Shown here in pieces: positions 41,079 through 50,307 of a DNA stretch of 64,000 bases. The notes under the pieces are model-generated. The model worked only from the letters and a program-made list of their open reading frames with translations, had not been told where the DNA came from and did not search any database. Numbering within the stretch: the stretch's first letter is position 1; every line of letters begins with the position of its first letter. The stretch is taken from NCBI RefSeq assembly GCF_004011095.1, contig NZ_CP028129.1:2170001-2234000 (forward strand). The letters run 5' to 3'. This stretch comes from Rathayibacter rathayi (GTDB lineage: Bacteria; Actinomycetota; Actinomycetes; Actinomycetales; Microbacteriaceae). The position numbers and the translations under genes are program-made.

Positions 41079-41229
41079 AGGAAATGCCATGCCCTCAGTC
41101 GCGATCCGCGCCGGCGGCGGGGACCGGTATCACCAGGGACGGCGGCCCTCCGACTCCGCGGCATCCTCGAACCGCAGGACAGGGCGCGCACCGCGGCGCC
41201 GACTTCAGAGCGTGAGACAGCGGAACGCC

Positions 41230-41264
41230 GAAGGCCCCGGCTCGACGCGCGAACCGGGGCCTTC
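41230..41264. terminator. Intrinsic terminator hairpin
   Basis: GAAGGCCCCGG (41230-41240) pairs perfectly with CCGGGGCCTTC (41254-41264), 13-nt loop. It lies downstream of the toxin region and at the 3' side of the minus-strand tRNA genes, so it could serve both. Confidence 0.75.
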
Positions 41265-41270
41265 TCGCTG

Positions 41271-41344
41271 TAGCGGGAGCGGGACTTGAACCCGCGACAC
41301 CACGATTATGAGCCGTGTGCTCTAACCACCTGAGCTACCCCGCC
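41271..41344 (-). tRNA. tRNA-Met (CAT)
   Basis: 74 nt. Acceptor GGCGGGG with TCCCGCT, D arm AGCTCAGGTGGTTAGAGC, anticodon loop CTCATAA (CAT), T arm GCGGGTTCAAGTCCCGC. Elongator Met rather than a modified Ile tRNA is assumed from the CAT loop and overall form. Confidence 0.9.
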
Positions 41345-41379
41345 GCGCGTTCTTCGCAGGCCTGGCCTGCGGGGAACGG

Positions 41380-41451
<72 letters not shown>

Positions 41452-41571
41452 GCACCTGCGGGCCGATCAGCCTCTCTCGGGGCGTGCCCGCGATTTGGCA
41501 CCGTTAGACACTAGCACCTCCGCGAAGCATTGCCGGCCGCGGGAGTCATGCCCCGCGGCACAGGCCGGACG

Positions 41572-42543
41572 CTACGCGCGGCTCGCCTCGTCGAGGGCGG
41601 CGAGCTCCTCGGTGCTCAGTTCGAGGGACGCCGACGCGACCAGCGCGGGCAGCTGCTCCATCACTCGGGCGCTCGCGATCGGCGCAACGACGCCGGGCTG
41701 CGAGCGGAGCCACGCGAGCGCGACCGTGGCCACCTCGGCTCCGTGCGCCTCGGCCGCCGCGTCGAGGGACGCGAGCACCCGGCGGCCGCGGGCGTCGAGG
41801 TAGCGAGCGGCGCCGTCGGCACGCGGACCCTCGGGGGTCGAGCCGTCGCGGTACTTGCCGCTCAGGAAGCCTGACGCGAGGGCGTAATAGGGGACGACGG
41901 CCAGCCCCGCCTAGCGCGCGAGCGGCAGCAGGTCCGCCTCTATCCCCCGCTCGACAAGGTTGTAGTGCGGCTGCAGGGCGACCGGCTTGTGCAGCCCCTC
42001 CTCGCCCGCGACGCGCAGCCACTCCGCGATGCGCTCGGCCCGGAAGTTCGACACTCCGATCGCGCGGATCAGGCCCTGGTCGACAAGCTCCGAGAAGACG
42101 GCGGCGATGTCGGTCATCGGCACGGCCTCGTCGTCGAAGTGGGCGTAGTAGAGGTCGATCCGGTCGGTGCCGAGCCGCTCGAGGGAGGCGCGGGCGGCCG
42201 CGCGGACGGTGTCGGGAGCGAGGCCAATGAACTGCGGATGCCGGCTGACCTTCGTGGCGATCACCACGTCGTCGCGGGAGCCCAAGCGCTGCGACAGCCA
42301 CTCGCCGATGATCGTCTCGGACTCGCCGCCCCTGTTACCGGGGACCCAGGCGGAGTAAGAGTCGGCGGTGTCGATGAAGTCGCCGCCGGCGGCCGTGTAG
42401 CCGTCGAGCACGTCGAAGGAGGTCTGCCGGCCCGCCGTCCAGCCGAAGACATTGCCGCCGAGCGAGAGCGGGAAGACGTCGATGCCGGAGTCGCCGAGCG
42501 GTGCGCGGAGGACGGAGGAGGATGCTGCGCTGTCGATGGTCAT
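41572..42543 (-). pseudogene. Aldo/keto reductase with an internal nonsense codon
   Basis: ATG 42543 starts an AKR of the YhdN type: FPLSLGGNVFGWTAG, DFIDTADSYSAW (Asp and Tyr), VVIATKVS (Lys), IDLYYAHFDD (His) and LQPHYNLVERG. A TAG at 41911-41913 interrupts it where Glu is expected (LLPLAR-stop-AGLAVVPYYALASG). The frame then stays open to 41572 and ends AALDEASRA, the normal C-terminus. The front part also has no upstream stop: the TolB-like gene reads into it in frame. GAG to TAG is the simplest cause. Confidence 0.82.
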
Positions 42544-43521
42544 TTTCTGATTCAAGACCCGCCGCGGGCCCCGATCGATCCCCCTCCCGCGCATGCGCGG
42601 CAAGGACTCAGGCTCTGAGCGCCGCGGGTAGTCGGCGTAGGCGAAGCGGGTGGAGTCGGGCGCCCATCCGGAGACGTTGATCGTGCCCTGCCCGCCGTGG
42701 AGGCGCTGGAGCACGCGCCCGGGCTCCAGGGTCTGGCGATCCTCCAGCTCGAGCAGCCGCAGCTCGACATCGACGTTCTCCGGGTGTCCGGTCGTGCCCG
42801 CCGGATAGGAGAGGTAGAGCAGGTGGGCGCCGTCCGGCGACTCATGGGGGAACCAGTCGACGGTGTCCGATTCGACCAGCCGCGTGAGGCCGGAGCCGTC
42901 CAGGCCGGAGCCGTCCAGGCCGATGCGGAAGAGTTGCGCGCCCCCTCCTGCCCGCTCCGAGTTGAAGACGAGGGCGCGGCCGTCGGCGCAGAAATCGACT
43001 CCGTCGTCGGCCGCGGCGTCGTCGGTCAGCGCGGTGAGGGCGCCGCCTCCGGACGGCATCGTGTAAACGTCGGTCCGCCACGCTCCGGAGGCGTCACCGC
43101 CGCCGATCAGCGCGAGCGTCGCTCCATCGGGCGAGATGCCGTGCAGATAGTGCCTGAAGCGGACTCCCTCATGCTCGGCCGTCAGGCGGCGGGCCGGGGC
43201 GGAGCCGTCGAGCTGCACCGCGTAGAGGTGCCCGTCGCGCGCTGAAACGTATGCGATGCCTCCGGACGAAGCGAGCACATGGTCGTTGTTGAGTTCGGCC
43301 GGCACCCCGTCGAGCGGGATCGGTTCGAGCTCGGCCGGACCCACCAGCGGCAACCGGAACAGACCACCGTCGCCGTTCACGATCAGCGCGGCCCCGTCCG
43401 GAGTCCAGTTCGGCGCCTCGACCAGGACCGAGTCGGACTCAAAGACGCTCAGCGCCTCTCCGGTAGCGAGGTCGTGCACGCGGAGGCGGCAGCGCTGGTC
43501 GGGCAGGAGCGAGCGGGCCAT
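42544..43521 (-). CDS. TolB-like beta-propeller protein lacking its own stop codon
   Basis: About 326 residues from ATG 43521. Repeated WTPDGAALIVN, ISPDGATLALIGG, ESPDGAHLLYLSY and WAPDSTRFAYADY blocks are the SPDG-type blades of TolB/PD40 propellers; no signal peptide is seen, so it is cytosolic. After FAYADYPRR the family normally ends, but here the frame runs PESLPRMRGRGIDRGPRRVL and straight into the Met of the aldo/keto reductase, giving a 536-residue fusion that ends at that gene's nonsense codon. A TACCCT box six bases before ATG 43521 supports the start. Function of the family is not established. Confidence 0.75.
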
Positions 43522-43527
43522 GCGCCC

Positions 43528-43533
43528 AGGGTA
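43528..43533 (-). promoter_or_regulatory. -10 box (TACCCT) of the TolB-like gene
   Basis: Minus strand TACCCT, six bases, ATG at 43521; leaderless spacing. Confidence 0.5.
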
Positions 43534-43610
43534 GGGGGCCCTGGCCGATGGCGACGGCACCGGTCAAGCCTTTCCGCACCCAGGTTCCACCAGAACGCGC
43601 TCCGTTATTC

Positions 43611-43616
43611 TTGGTC
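43611..43616 (+). promoter_or_regulatory. -10 candidate (TATTCT) of the mrp operon
   Basis: TATTCT about 38 bp before the mrpA start, which has its own ribosome-binding site (GGAGGAAC). No convincing -35. Confidence 0.4.
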
Positions 43617-43653
43617 GACGAATGCGCTGGGTACGCCTTGGGAGGAACATGTG

Positions 43654-46600
43654 ATGCTCCTCATCCTGGTGATCTCGTTCGCGCTCGCCGTGGTCACACC
43701 GTGGCTGGTCGACCGCTTCGGCCCGACGACCTTCTACGCGCTGGCTCTCCTTCCGGCCGCGAGCTTCGTCGCCACCGCGACCGCCCTGCCCACGATCCTC
43801 AACGGCGGCGAGATCCGCGAGACGGTTCCGTGGATTCCCGCCCTCGACATCGCCCTGGCCTTCCGGCTCGACGCTCTCTCGATCGTCCTCGCCCTCGTGG
43901 TCAGCGGAGTCGGCGCCCTCGTCCTCGCCTACTGCGCGTCGTACTTCGACCGCGACGAGCCCTCGCTCGGGCGCTTCGCCGCGCTCCTGTCCGCGTTCGC
44001 CGGAGTGATGTACGGCCTGGTCACGGCCGACGACGTGATCATCCTCTTCGTCTTCTGGGAGGCGACGAGCGTCCTCTCCTACCTCCTGATCGGCCACTAC
44101 AGCGGGCGCAAGGAGAGCCGCGGCGCCGGACTCCAGGCGTTGCTGGTCACCACGCTCGGTGGCCTGGCGATGCTGGTCGGGATCGTGATCCTGATCGTGC
44201 AGGCCGGCACGACCAGCCTCTCCGGGATCGTCGCCGCGGCTCCCTCCGGGCCGATCGTGTCCACGGCGCTGGTGCTCGTGCTGCTGGGCGCGTTCTCGAA
44301 GTCGGCACTGGTCCCGTTCCACTTCTGGCTGCCGGCCGCGATGGCCGCTCCGACGCCAGTCAGCGCCTATTTGCACGCCGCCGCGATGGTGAAGGCGGGC
44401 ATCTACCTCGTCGCGCGCCTCGCGCCCGGCTTCGCCGAGGACTCCGTCTGGCTGCCGGTGGTGGTCAGCGTCGGCGTGTGGACCATGCTCGTCGGTGGCT
44501 GGCGCTCGCTCCGCCAGTACGACCTCAAGCTCGTGCTCGCCTACGGCACGGTCAGCCAGCTCGGCTTCCTCACCGTCGCCGTGGGCTTCGGCTCGCGCGA
44601 CGCAGCGCTGGCCGGCCTGACGCTCCTTCTCGCCCACGCCCTCTTCAAGGCGCTGCTCTTCCTCACCGTCGGGATCGTCGACCACCGCGCCGGCACCCGC
44701 GACCTCCGCAAGCTCAGCGGCCTCGGCCGGCAGGCTCCCGTGCTCGCCGCGGCGGCCCTGATCGGCGTGCTCTCGATGGCGGGCATCCCGCCGCTGCTGG
44801 GATTCGTCGCCAAGGAAGCGGTGTTCACCAGCCTGATCTCGGCGATCGAGCAGGGCTCGTTCTGGGCGTGGATCGCGCTCGTGGGCCTCGTGCTCGGCTC
44901 GATCCTCACCGTCGCCTACTCGGCCCGCTTCTTCTGGGGCGCCTTCGCCCGCAAGAAGGGCCTGGCGGATACGCACCTGCAGGCCGAGCCGTGGACCTTC
45001 ACCGCCGCCCCGGTGCTGCTCGCCGCCGCCAGCGTGATTGGCGGGCTTGCCGCCTCCGTGCTCGACCCGCTCGTGGCCGTCTCTGCGGACACCCTGCCGT
45101 ACGCCGCTCCCGACGCCGACCCGCGACTCGCGGCGGCGGCAGAGGCATCGGACCACGGCGGCTACCACCTCGCGCTCTGGCACGGCGTCGAGCCCGCGCT
45201 GGGTCTCAGCGCCCTCGTGATCGCCGTGGGCCTCCTGCTCTTCGCCAAGCGCGTGGCCGTGGCCCGCGCCCAGTCGATGCTGCCGAATCGGATCGACTCC
45301 GCCGAGGGCTACTGGGCCACGGTCCGCTGGCTCGACCGCGTCGCCAGCACTGTCACCGAGTCCGTGCAGCGCGGATCGCTCCCCCGCTACCTCACGGTGA
45401 TCTTCGCGGTCTTCGTGCTCGGCGTCGGCGGTGCGGCGGCCCTGAACCGCACCTGGCCGGGCGACCTCGTGTTCTGGGACAGCCCGGGGCAGCTCGCGGT
45501 CGCCGCCGTGATGATCCTCGCGGCGGTGCTCTGCGCGACCGCGCGCAACCGCGTCGCCGCCGTGCTGCTCGCCGGTGCCACCGGCTACGGGATGGTGGCC
45601 CTCTTCGCCCTGCAGGGCGCCCCCGACCTCGCCCTCACCCAGGCGCTGATCGAGACGGTGACCCTCGTGGTCTTCGTCCTCGTCCTGCGCCGCCTCCCCA
45701 CCCGTATCGCCACGAAGCACCAGCCGATGCGCAAGCGGCTGCGTGCCGTCATCGGCATCGCAGTCGGAGCGGTGATGGCCCTCGCCGCCACGATCGCCCT
45801 CGGAGCCCGGGCGACGACGCCGATCTCGGCGGAGCTGCCCCGCCTCGCCTACGAGGAGGGCAAGGGCCGCAACATCGTCAACGTCCTGCTCGTCGACATC
45901 CGCGCCTGGGACACGATGGGCGAGATCTCGGTGCTGGTCGTCGTCGCCACCGGAGTCGCGAGCCTGATCTTCCTCTCCAGCCGGGCCGGAGGCGCGCCCC
46001 GCCTCGAGGCCCCGAGCGCGGGTGACCGCCGTGAGCGCGAGATGGACCTGACCGCCTCCTCCGACGACTCCGAGCGGGACGGCGACCGCGGCTCCTGGCT
46101 CGTCGCCGGCCGCACGCTCCGCCCCGAGAACCGCTCGATCGTGCTCGAGGTGCTGGTGCGCCTGCTGTTCCACCCCGCAATGATCGTCTCGGTCTACCTG
46201 CTCTTCACCGGCCACAACTCCCCCGGCGGAGGCTTCGCCGGCGGCCTGCTCGCCGGTCTCGCCCTCGTCGCGCGCTACCTCGCGGGCGGCCGCTTCGAAC
46301 TCGGCGAGGCCGCTCCGATCGACGCGGGTAAGGTGCTCGGGCTCGGCCTCTTCTTCGCGGTCGGCACCGCCGTCTCCTCCCTCGCCTTCGGCCTCGAGGT
46401 GCTGGAGGCGAGCTGGCTCGACCTTGAGGTGCCGGTGCTCGGCGAGCTCCACCTCGGCACGTCCACCCTCTTCGACATCGGGGTGTACCTGATCGTGATC
46501 GGCCTGGCCCTGGACATCCTCCGCAGCCTCGGCGGGGAAGTGGACCGTCACGGCGAGGAGGCCGAGCAGGGCTCCCCCTCGGGTGACGGCGTGACGCGCT

Positions 46601-46710
46601 CGACGGACAGCACCCCCGGCCCCGGCCAGGGCACCGTCGACGGACTCGAAACGTCCCTCCCCACCGGTTCCACCGTGATCGGCGGACCGGGCAGGGGGGA
46701 CGGCACATGA
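43654..46710 (+). CDS. mrpA: Na+/H+ antiporter subunit A (MrpA with fused MrpB domain)
   Basis: 1018 residues with more than 20 membrane helices. The N-terminal two thirds is the NuoL/proton-pumping antiporter domain (LFVFWEATSVLSYLLIGHYS, VPFHFWLPAAMAAPTPVSAYLH, LAYGTVSQLGFLTVAVG). After a hydrophilic linker near 800-830 the last ~180 residues (VSVYLLFTGHNSPGGGFAGG) form the MrpB domain, so A and B are fused as in many actinobacteria. The complex exchanges cytosolic Na+ for external H+, giving salt and alkali tolerance. It overlaps mrpC by 4 bp. GGAGG precedes ATG 43654. Confidence 0.95.
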   Translation: MLLILVISFALAVVTPWLVDRFGPTTFYALALLPAASFVATATALPTILNGGEIRETVPWIPALDIALAFRLDALSIVLALVVSGVGALVLAYCASYFDRDEPSLGRFAALLSAFAGVMYGLVTADDVIILFVFWEATSVLSYLLIGHYSGRKESRGAGLQALLVTTLGGLAMLVGIVILIVQAGTTSLSGIVAAAPSGPIVSTALVLVLLGAFSKSALVPFHFWLPAAMAAPTPVSAYLHAAAMVKAGIYLVARLAPGFAEDSVWLPVVVSVGVWTMLVGGWRSLRQYDLKLVLAYGTVSQLGFLTVAVGFGSRDAALAGLTLLLAHALFKALLFLTVGIVDHRAGTRDLRKLSGLGRQAPVLAAAALIGVLSMAGIPPLLGFVAKEAVFTSLISAIEQGSFWAWIALVGLVLGSILTVAYSARFFWGAFARKKGLADTHLQAEPWTFTAAPVLLAAASVIGGLAASVLDPLVAVSADTLPYAAPDADPRLAAAAEASDHGGYHLALWHGVEPALGLSALVIAVGLLLFAKRVAVARAQSMLPNRIDSAEGYWATVRWLDRVASTVTESVQRGSLPRYLTVIFAVFVLGVGGAAALNRTWPGDLVFWDSPGQLAVAAVMILAAVLCATARNRVAAVLLAGATGYGMVALFALQGAPDLALTQALIETVTLVVFVLVLRRLPTRIATKHQPMRKRLRAVIGIAVGAVMALAATIALGARATTPISAELPRLAYEEGKGRNIVNVLLVDIRAWDTMGEISVLVVVATGVASLIFLSSRAGGAPRLEAPSAGDRREREMDLTASSDDSERDGDRGSWLVAGRTLRPENRSIVLEVLVRLLFHPAMIVSVYLLFTGHNSPGGGFAGGLLAGLALVARYLAGGRFELGEAAPIDAGKVLGLGLFFAVGTAVSSLAFGLEVLEASWLDLEVPVLGELHLGTSTLFDIGVYLIVIGLALDILRSLGGEVDRHGEEAEQGSPSGDGVTRSTDSTPGPGQGTVDGLETSLPTGSTVIGGPGRGDGT

Positions 46711-47207
46711 GCATCACGATCGTCCTCGTCGTCGTGATGGCGGTGATGTACGCCGCGGGCGTCTACCAGATGCTGGAGCGCAGCCTCACCCGCATCCTGA
46801 TCGGGTTCCTGCTCGTCGGGAACGCGACCAACATCCTCATTCTGCTGATGGCCGGCCGCTCGGGCATCGCGCCGTTCGTCACCGACGACGGCCGCTCCTA
46901 CGAGCAGATAGCCGCCGAGATGGCCGACCCGCTGCCGCAGGCGCTGATCCTGACGGCGATCGTGATCACCTTCGGAGTGTCCGCCTTCCTCCTCGCGATG
47001 ATCTATCGGCGCTGGCGCCTCGCCAACGCCGACCAGGTGGAGGACGACGAGACCGACGCCTCCGTCCGCGAGGACGCCGCCGGCATCTCGGCACAGACCA
47101 CCGCCGACGACCGAGCGCTCGATGCGCTCCTCGAGTCCAGCGACGAGGGCACCGCCGCCAAGCACGGGGAGAGCGCCATGACCGACGACAGGAAGGAGGA
47201 CCGATGA
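46707..47207 (+). CDS. mrpC: Na+/H+ antiporter subunit C (MrpC)
   Basis: 166 residues, NuoK-like: three helices (about 3-20, 28-48, 72-94) with LIGFLLVGNATNILILLMAG and PLPQALILTAIVITFGVSAF, the conserved Glu/Asp-poor family block. The ~65-residue acidic C-terminal tail beyond the helices is longer than usual. 4-bp overlaps on both sides show translational coupling within the mrp operon. Confidence 0.94.
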   Translation: MSITIVLVVVMAVMYAAGVYQMLERSLTRILIGFLLVGNATNILILLMAGRSGIAPFVTDDGRSYEQIAAEMADPLPQALILTAIVITFGVSAFLLAMIYRRWRLANADQVEDDETDASVREDAAGISAQTTADDRALDALLESSDEGTAAKHGESAMTDDRKEDR

Positions 47208-48799
47208 ACGCCCTGATCCCGCTCGTCGTCACCCTCCCCCTCCTGGGAGCGGCCGTTGCGCTGATCCTCGGCCGCCACCGGCGCGCACAGATCACGGTGA
47301 ACATCGTCACGCTCTCGAGCGTGCTGGTGATCTCCTCGGTGATGCTCGTGCTGGTCCTCGCCGGCGACGAGGGCGGCAGCGCGGTCTACGTGGGCGGCTG
47401 GGAGCCGCCGTGGGGCATCGTGCTCGTCGTCGATCCGCTCGCCGCCCTGATGCTCGTGATCACCTCGATCACGTTGCTCGGCGTCCTGCTCTTCTCCGTC
47501 GGCCAGGGTCTGGTCGACGGCAACCGCGAGACGCCGGTCACGATTTTTCACCCGACCTACCTGATCCTCTCGGCGGGCATCCTCAACGCCTTCGTCGCGG
47601 GCGACCTGTTCAACCTCTACGTCGGCTTCGAGATCCTGCTGGCCGCGAGCTACGTGCTGATCACGCTGGGCGGCACCGCGCCGCGCATTCGGGCCGGCAC
47701 GACCTACGTGGTCGTCAGCCTGGTCTCGAGCGTCTTCTTCCTCTCGGCCATCGGCCTGCTCTACGGTGCCACCGGCACGGTCAACATGGCGCAGCTCTCG
47801 ATCCGCATCGCCGAGCTCCCCGCGGACGTGCAGCTGGTGCTGCACGTCGTGCTGCTGCTGGGCTTCGGGATCAAGGCGGCCGTGTTCCCGCTGTCGTTCT
47901 GGCTCCCGGACTCGTACCCCACGGCTCCCGCGCCGGTCACCGCGGTCTTCGCCGGGCTGCTCACCAAGGTCGGCGTGTACGCGCTGATCCGCACCGAGAC
48001 CCTGCTCTTCCCGGGCGGCGGGCTGAGCGACGTCCTGCTGGTGGTGGCGCTGCTGACACTGATCGTCGGCATCCTCGGCGCGGTCGCCCAAGCTGACATC
48101 AAGCGGATGCTGTCCTTCACGCTGGTCTCGCACATCGGCTACATGGTGTTCGGGATCGCCGTGGGCACCCCGGCCGGCTACGCCGCGACGATCTTCTACG
48201 TCATCCATCACATCACCGTTCAGACGACGCTGTTCCTCGCGACCGGTCTGATCGAGCGAGTCGGTGGCACCACGTCGATCCTGCGCCTCGGCGGGCTACT
48301 CAAAGCCTCGCCGCTGCTGGCCCTGCTCTATTTCATCCCCGCGATGAACCTCGGCGGGATCCCGCCGTTCACCGGCTTCCTCGGCAAGGTCGGGCTCTTC
48401 GTCGCCGGCACGGAGTCGGCCGTCGACCAGCCCTCGTGGCTCATCTGGGCCGTCATCGCTGCCGGGGCCGTGACCTCCCTGCTGACCCTCTATGCGATCG
48501 CGCGCGTCTGGAACATGGTCTTCTGGCGCCGCCAGGAGGAAGTGCCCGGCTACGAGTCCCCCCTGATCGACCAGCTGCAGGAGGACCCCCACGACACGGG
48601 CAGCATCCGCACCCGCCACTCGCCGCCGATGATGGTGCTCGCCACCGCAGGCATGGTCGTGGTCGGAGTCGTGCTGACCGTCGGCGCCGGACCGCTCTAC
48701 GACGCGAGCGAGCACGCGGCGAACGCCGTCGCCGATCCCGCCACCTACATGGCGACCGTCTACCGCGATTCGTCCTTCGGCCAGGAGGGGCCGCGATGA
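47204..48799 (+). CDS. mrpD: Na+/H+ antiporter subunit D (MrpD)
   Basis: 531 residues, NuoM/N-type antiporter subunit with about 14 helices: AGDLFNLYVGFEILLAASYV (conserved Glu), GIKAAVFPLSFWLPDSYPTA (Lys) and TLVSHIGYMVFGIA. It forms the second proton channel of the Mrp complex. ATGA overlap with mrpC and mrpE. The last ~60 residues form a hydrophilic stretch followed by a final helix. Confidence 0.95.
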   Translation: MNALIPLVVTLPLLGAAVALILGRHRRAQITVNIVTLSSVLVISSVMLVLVLAGDEGGSAVYVGGWEPPWGIVLVVDPLAALMLVITSITLLGVLLFSVGQGLVDGNRETPVTIFHPTYLILSAGILNAFVAGDLFNLYVGFEILLAASYVLITLGGTAPRIRAGTTYVVVSLVSSVFFLSAIGLLYGATGTVNMAQLSIRIAELPADVQLVLHVVLLLGFGIKAAVFPLSFWLPDSYPTAPAPVTAVFAGLLTKVGVYALIRTETLLFPGGGLSDVLLVVALLTLIVGILGAVAQADIKRMLSFTLVSHIGYMVFGIAVGTPAGYAATIFYVIHHITVQTTLFLATGLIERVGGTTSILRLGGLLKASPLLALLYFIPAMNLGGIPPFTGFLGKVGLFVAGTESAVDQPSWLIWAVIAAGAVTSLLTLYAIARVWNMVFWRRQEEVPGYESPLIDQLQEDPHDTGSIRTRHSPPMMVLATAGMVVVGVVLTVGAGPLYDASEHAANAVADPATYMATVYRDSSFGQEGPR

Positions 48800-49368
48800 G
48801 CCCCCGCCGCCGCGTCGACATCTGGAACCGCATCGTGATGTTCGTGACCCTCGTCGGCATCTGGGTGCTGCTCTGGGACGACGTCTCGGTGCTGTCGATC
48901 GTCACTGGCCTGCTGGTCGCCCTGCTGATCACTCGCGTGTTCTACCTGCCGCCGGTCGAGTTCTCGAACCGCATCAACCCGTGGTTCGTGCTCCTCTTCT
49001 TCCTGTGCCTGCTGGCCGACATCGCGGTGGCCTCAGTGCGCGTGTCCTGGCAGATCTTGACCCTGCCCGTCCCCGTGCACAACGCCATCGTCGCCGTGCA
49101 CCTGCGCAGCCGCTCCGAGGGGATGCTGGTCTGGACGACCGAGGCTGTCTCGCTGGTGCCCGGCTCCCTCGTGATCGACGTCGACCCGCAGCTGAACGTG
49201 CTCTACCTGCACGTACTCGGCGTGACCCACGACGAGGGCGAGCGGATCGAGGAGGTGCGCCGCACAGTACTGCGGACGGAGGCGCGCATCGTCCGCGCCA
49301 TCGGCTCCCGCGAGGACGTGCAGCGGGTGAACCATCCGCTCGAGGACGGAGCGGGGGCGGTCCGATGA
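48796..49368 (+). CDS. mrpE: Na+/H+ antiporter subunit E (MrpE)
   Basis: 190 residues. Two to three N-terminal helices (about 10-60), then the family domain with DIAVASVRVSWQIL, SLVPGSLVIDVDPQLNVLYL and LHVLGVTHDEGE. MrpE is required for assembly or activity of the complex; its cytosolic C-terminal domain here ends in an acidic tail. Start ATG overlaps the mrpD stop by 4 bp; the stop overlaps mrpF by 4 bp. Confidence 0.94.
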   Translation: MSPRRRVDIWNRIVMFVTLVGIWVLLWDDVSVLSIVTGLLVALLITRVFYLPPVEFSNRINPWFVLLFFLCLLADIAVASVRVSWQILTLPVPVHNAIVAVHLRSRSEGMLVWTTEAVSLVPGSLVIDVDPQLNVLYLHVLGVTHDEGERIEEVRRTVLRTEARIVRAIGSREDVQRVNHPLEDGAGAVR

Positions 49369-49631
49369 TCGGCTGGCTGGTGTGGATCCTGGTGCCCGTG
49401 TTCGGTGCCGCGTGCCTGCTCGCGCTCGTGCGCATCCTCCGCGGCCCCTCCGTGCTCGACCGCGTGGTCGCGGCCGACGTGCTCGTCGCGACGATCATCT
49501 GCGGGATCGGCGCCGAGATGGCCGTCAATCACCACGCGCGGACCCTACCCGTCGCGCTCGGACTCGCGCTCTTCGCCGTCTTCGGCTCGATCAGCGTCGC
49601 CAAATTCATGGCCAACCGCGAGGAGGACTGA
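49365..49631 (+). CDS. mrpF: Na+/H+ antiporter subunit F (MrpF)
   Basis: 88 residues, three helices, with LVRILRGPSVLDRVVAADVL, the MrpF signature that includes a conserved Asp in the membrane. It ends SVAKFMANREED. Overlaps mrpE by 4 bp and is followed by mrpG after one base. Confidence 0.94.
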   Translation: MIGWLVWILVPVFGAACLLALVRILRGPSVLDRVVAADVLVATIICGIGAEMAVNHHARTLPVALGLALFAVFGSISVAKFMANREED

Positions 49632-49632
49632 C

Positions 49633-50085
49633 ATGGACCTGTTCTTCGACGCCCTCACGGCAGTGCTCCTGCTGGTCGGCGCCCTGCTCTCCCTGGTCGC
49701 GGCGATCGGGCTGATGCGCTTCGACGACCTGCTCTCGCGGATGCACGCGGGCACCAAGCCGCAAGTGCTCGGCCTGATCTGCGTGATGCTCGCGGTCGCC
49801 ATCCGCAACCCCGGCTTCGCCGCCGCGGGGACGATCGTGCTGGTCATCGGGTTCCAGCTGCTGACCGTGCCCGTCTCGGCGCACATGGTCGGCCGCGCCG
49901 CCTACCGGGCGGAGCCTGTTTCGCCGGGCTACCTGGTTGCCGACGAGCTCGCGGACGCGGTCAGCCGCGCCGACGAGCAGGCCCGCACGACCGGACCCGA
50001 GACCGGGCACGCGTCCGAGCAGCGGGCGCGGACCTCCTCCACGCCCCCGCCCGAGGATGAGGACAGCCCGGCCGCGACCGCCTAG
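49633..50085 (+). CDS. mrpG: Na+/H+ antiporter subunit G (MrpG)
   Basis: 150 residues. Three helices with GALLSLVAAIGLMRFDDLLS, RMHAGTKPQVLGL and VSAHMVGRAAYR, all family hallmarks. The last ~50 residues are a hydrophilic, Asp/Glu/Ser/Pro-rich tail. Last gene of the operon; its stop overlaps by 4 bp the end of a small convergent gene. Confidence 0.93.
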   Translation: MDLFFDALTAVLLLVGALLSLVAAIGLMRFDDLLSRMHAGTKPQVLGLICVMLAVAIRNPGFAAAGTIVLVIGFQLLTVPVSAHMVGRAAYRAEPVSPGYLVADELADAVSRADEQARTTGPETGHASEQRARTSSTPPPEDEDSPAATA

Positions 50086-50255
50086 GCGACGAGGACGAGT
50101 TGCACGAGCGTCGCCCCGGTCAGACCGCGCAGGGCGACTCCGCCGATCGCAAGCGTCGCCGCGACGAGGCCACCGACCAGCAGCACCAGCAGCGGCACCA
50201 CCCAGAGCAGCGCCCGGCGGCGCCGTGCCCGGGCCTCATCCGGCGTCTCATCCAT
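50082..50255 (-). CDS. Small single-span membrane protein
   Basis: 57 residues: a charged N-terminus (MDETPDEARARRRRA) followed by one or two hydrophobic segments (LLWVVPLLVLLVGGLVAATL and LTGATLVQLVLVA). Positive-inside topology puts the N-terminus in the cytosol. It is tail-to-tail with mrpG and divergent from the alpha-glucosidase. No family recognised. A real gene is supported by the clean membrane pattern and the fit between neighbours, but not proven. Confidence 0.5.
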   Translation of the reverse strand: MDETPDEARARRRRALLWVVPLLVLLVGGLVAATLAIGGVALRGLTGATLVQLVLVA

Positions 50256-50294
50256 CACCCGTCGACTGTACGGGACGGCGGAGGGGACGGCCGA

Positions 50295-50300
50295 TAAACT
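50295..50300 (+). promoter_or_regulatory. -10 box (TAAACT) of the alpha-glucosidase gene
   Basis: TAAACT, seven bases (GAGCACC), then ATG at 50308; leaderless spacing. Confidence 0.55.
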
Positions 50301-50307
50301 GAGCACC

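Noticed and set aside
43564..46551. 995-codon open frame on the minus strand
   Set aside because: It is exactly antisense to mrpA, which has strong family motifs. The translation is Glu/Asp/Arg/Gly-rich with no domain, the usual artefact of high-GC third positions.
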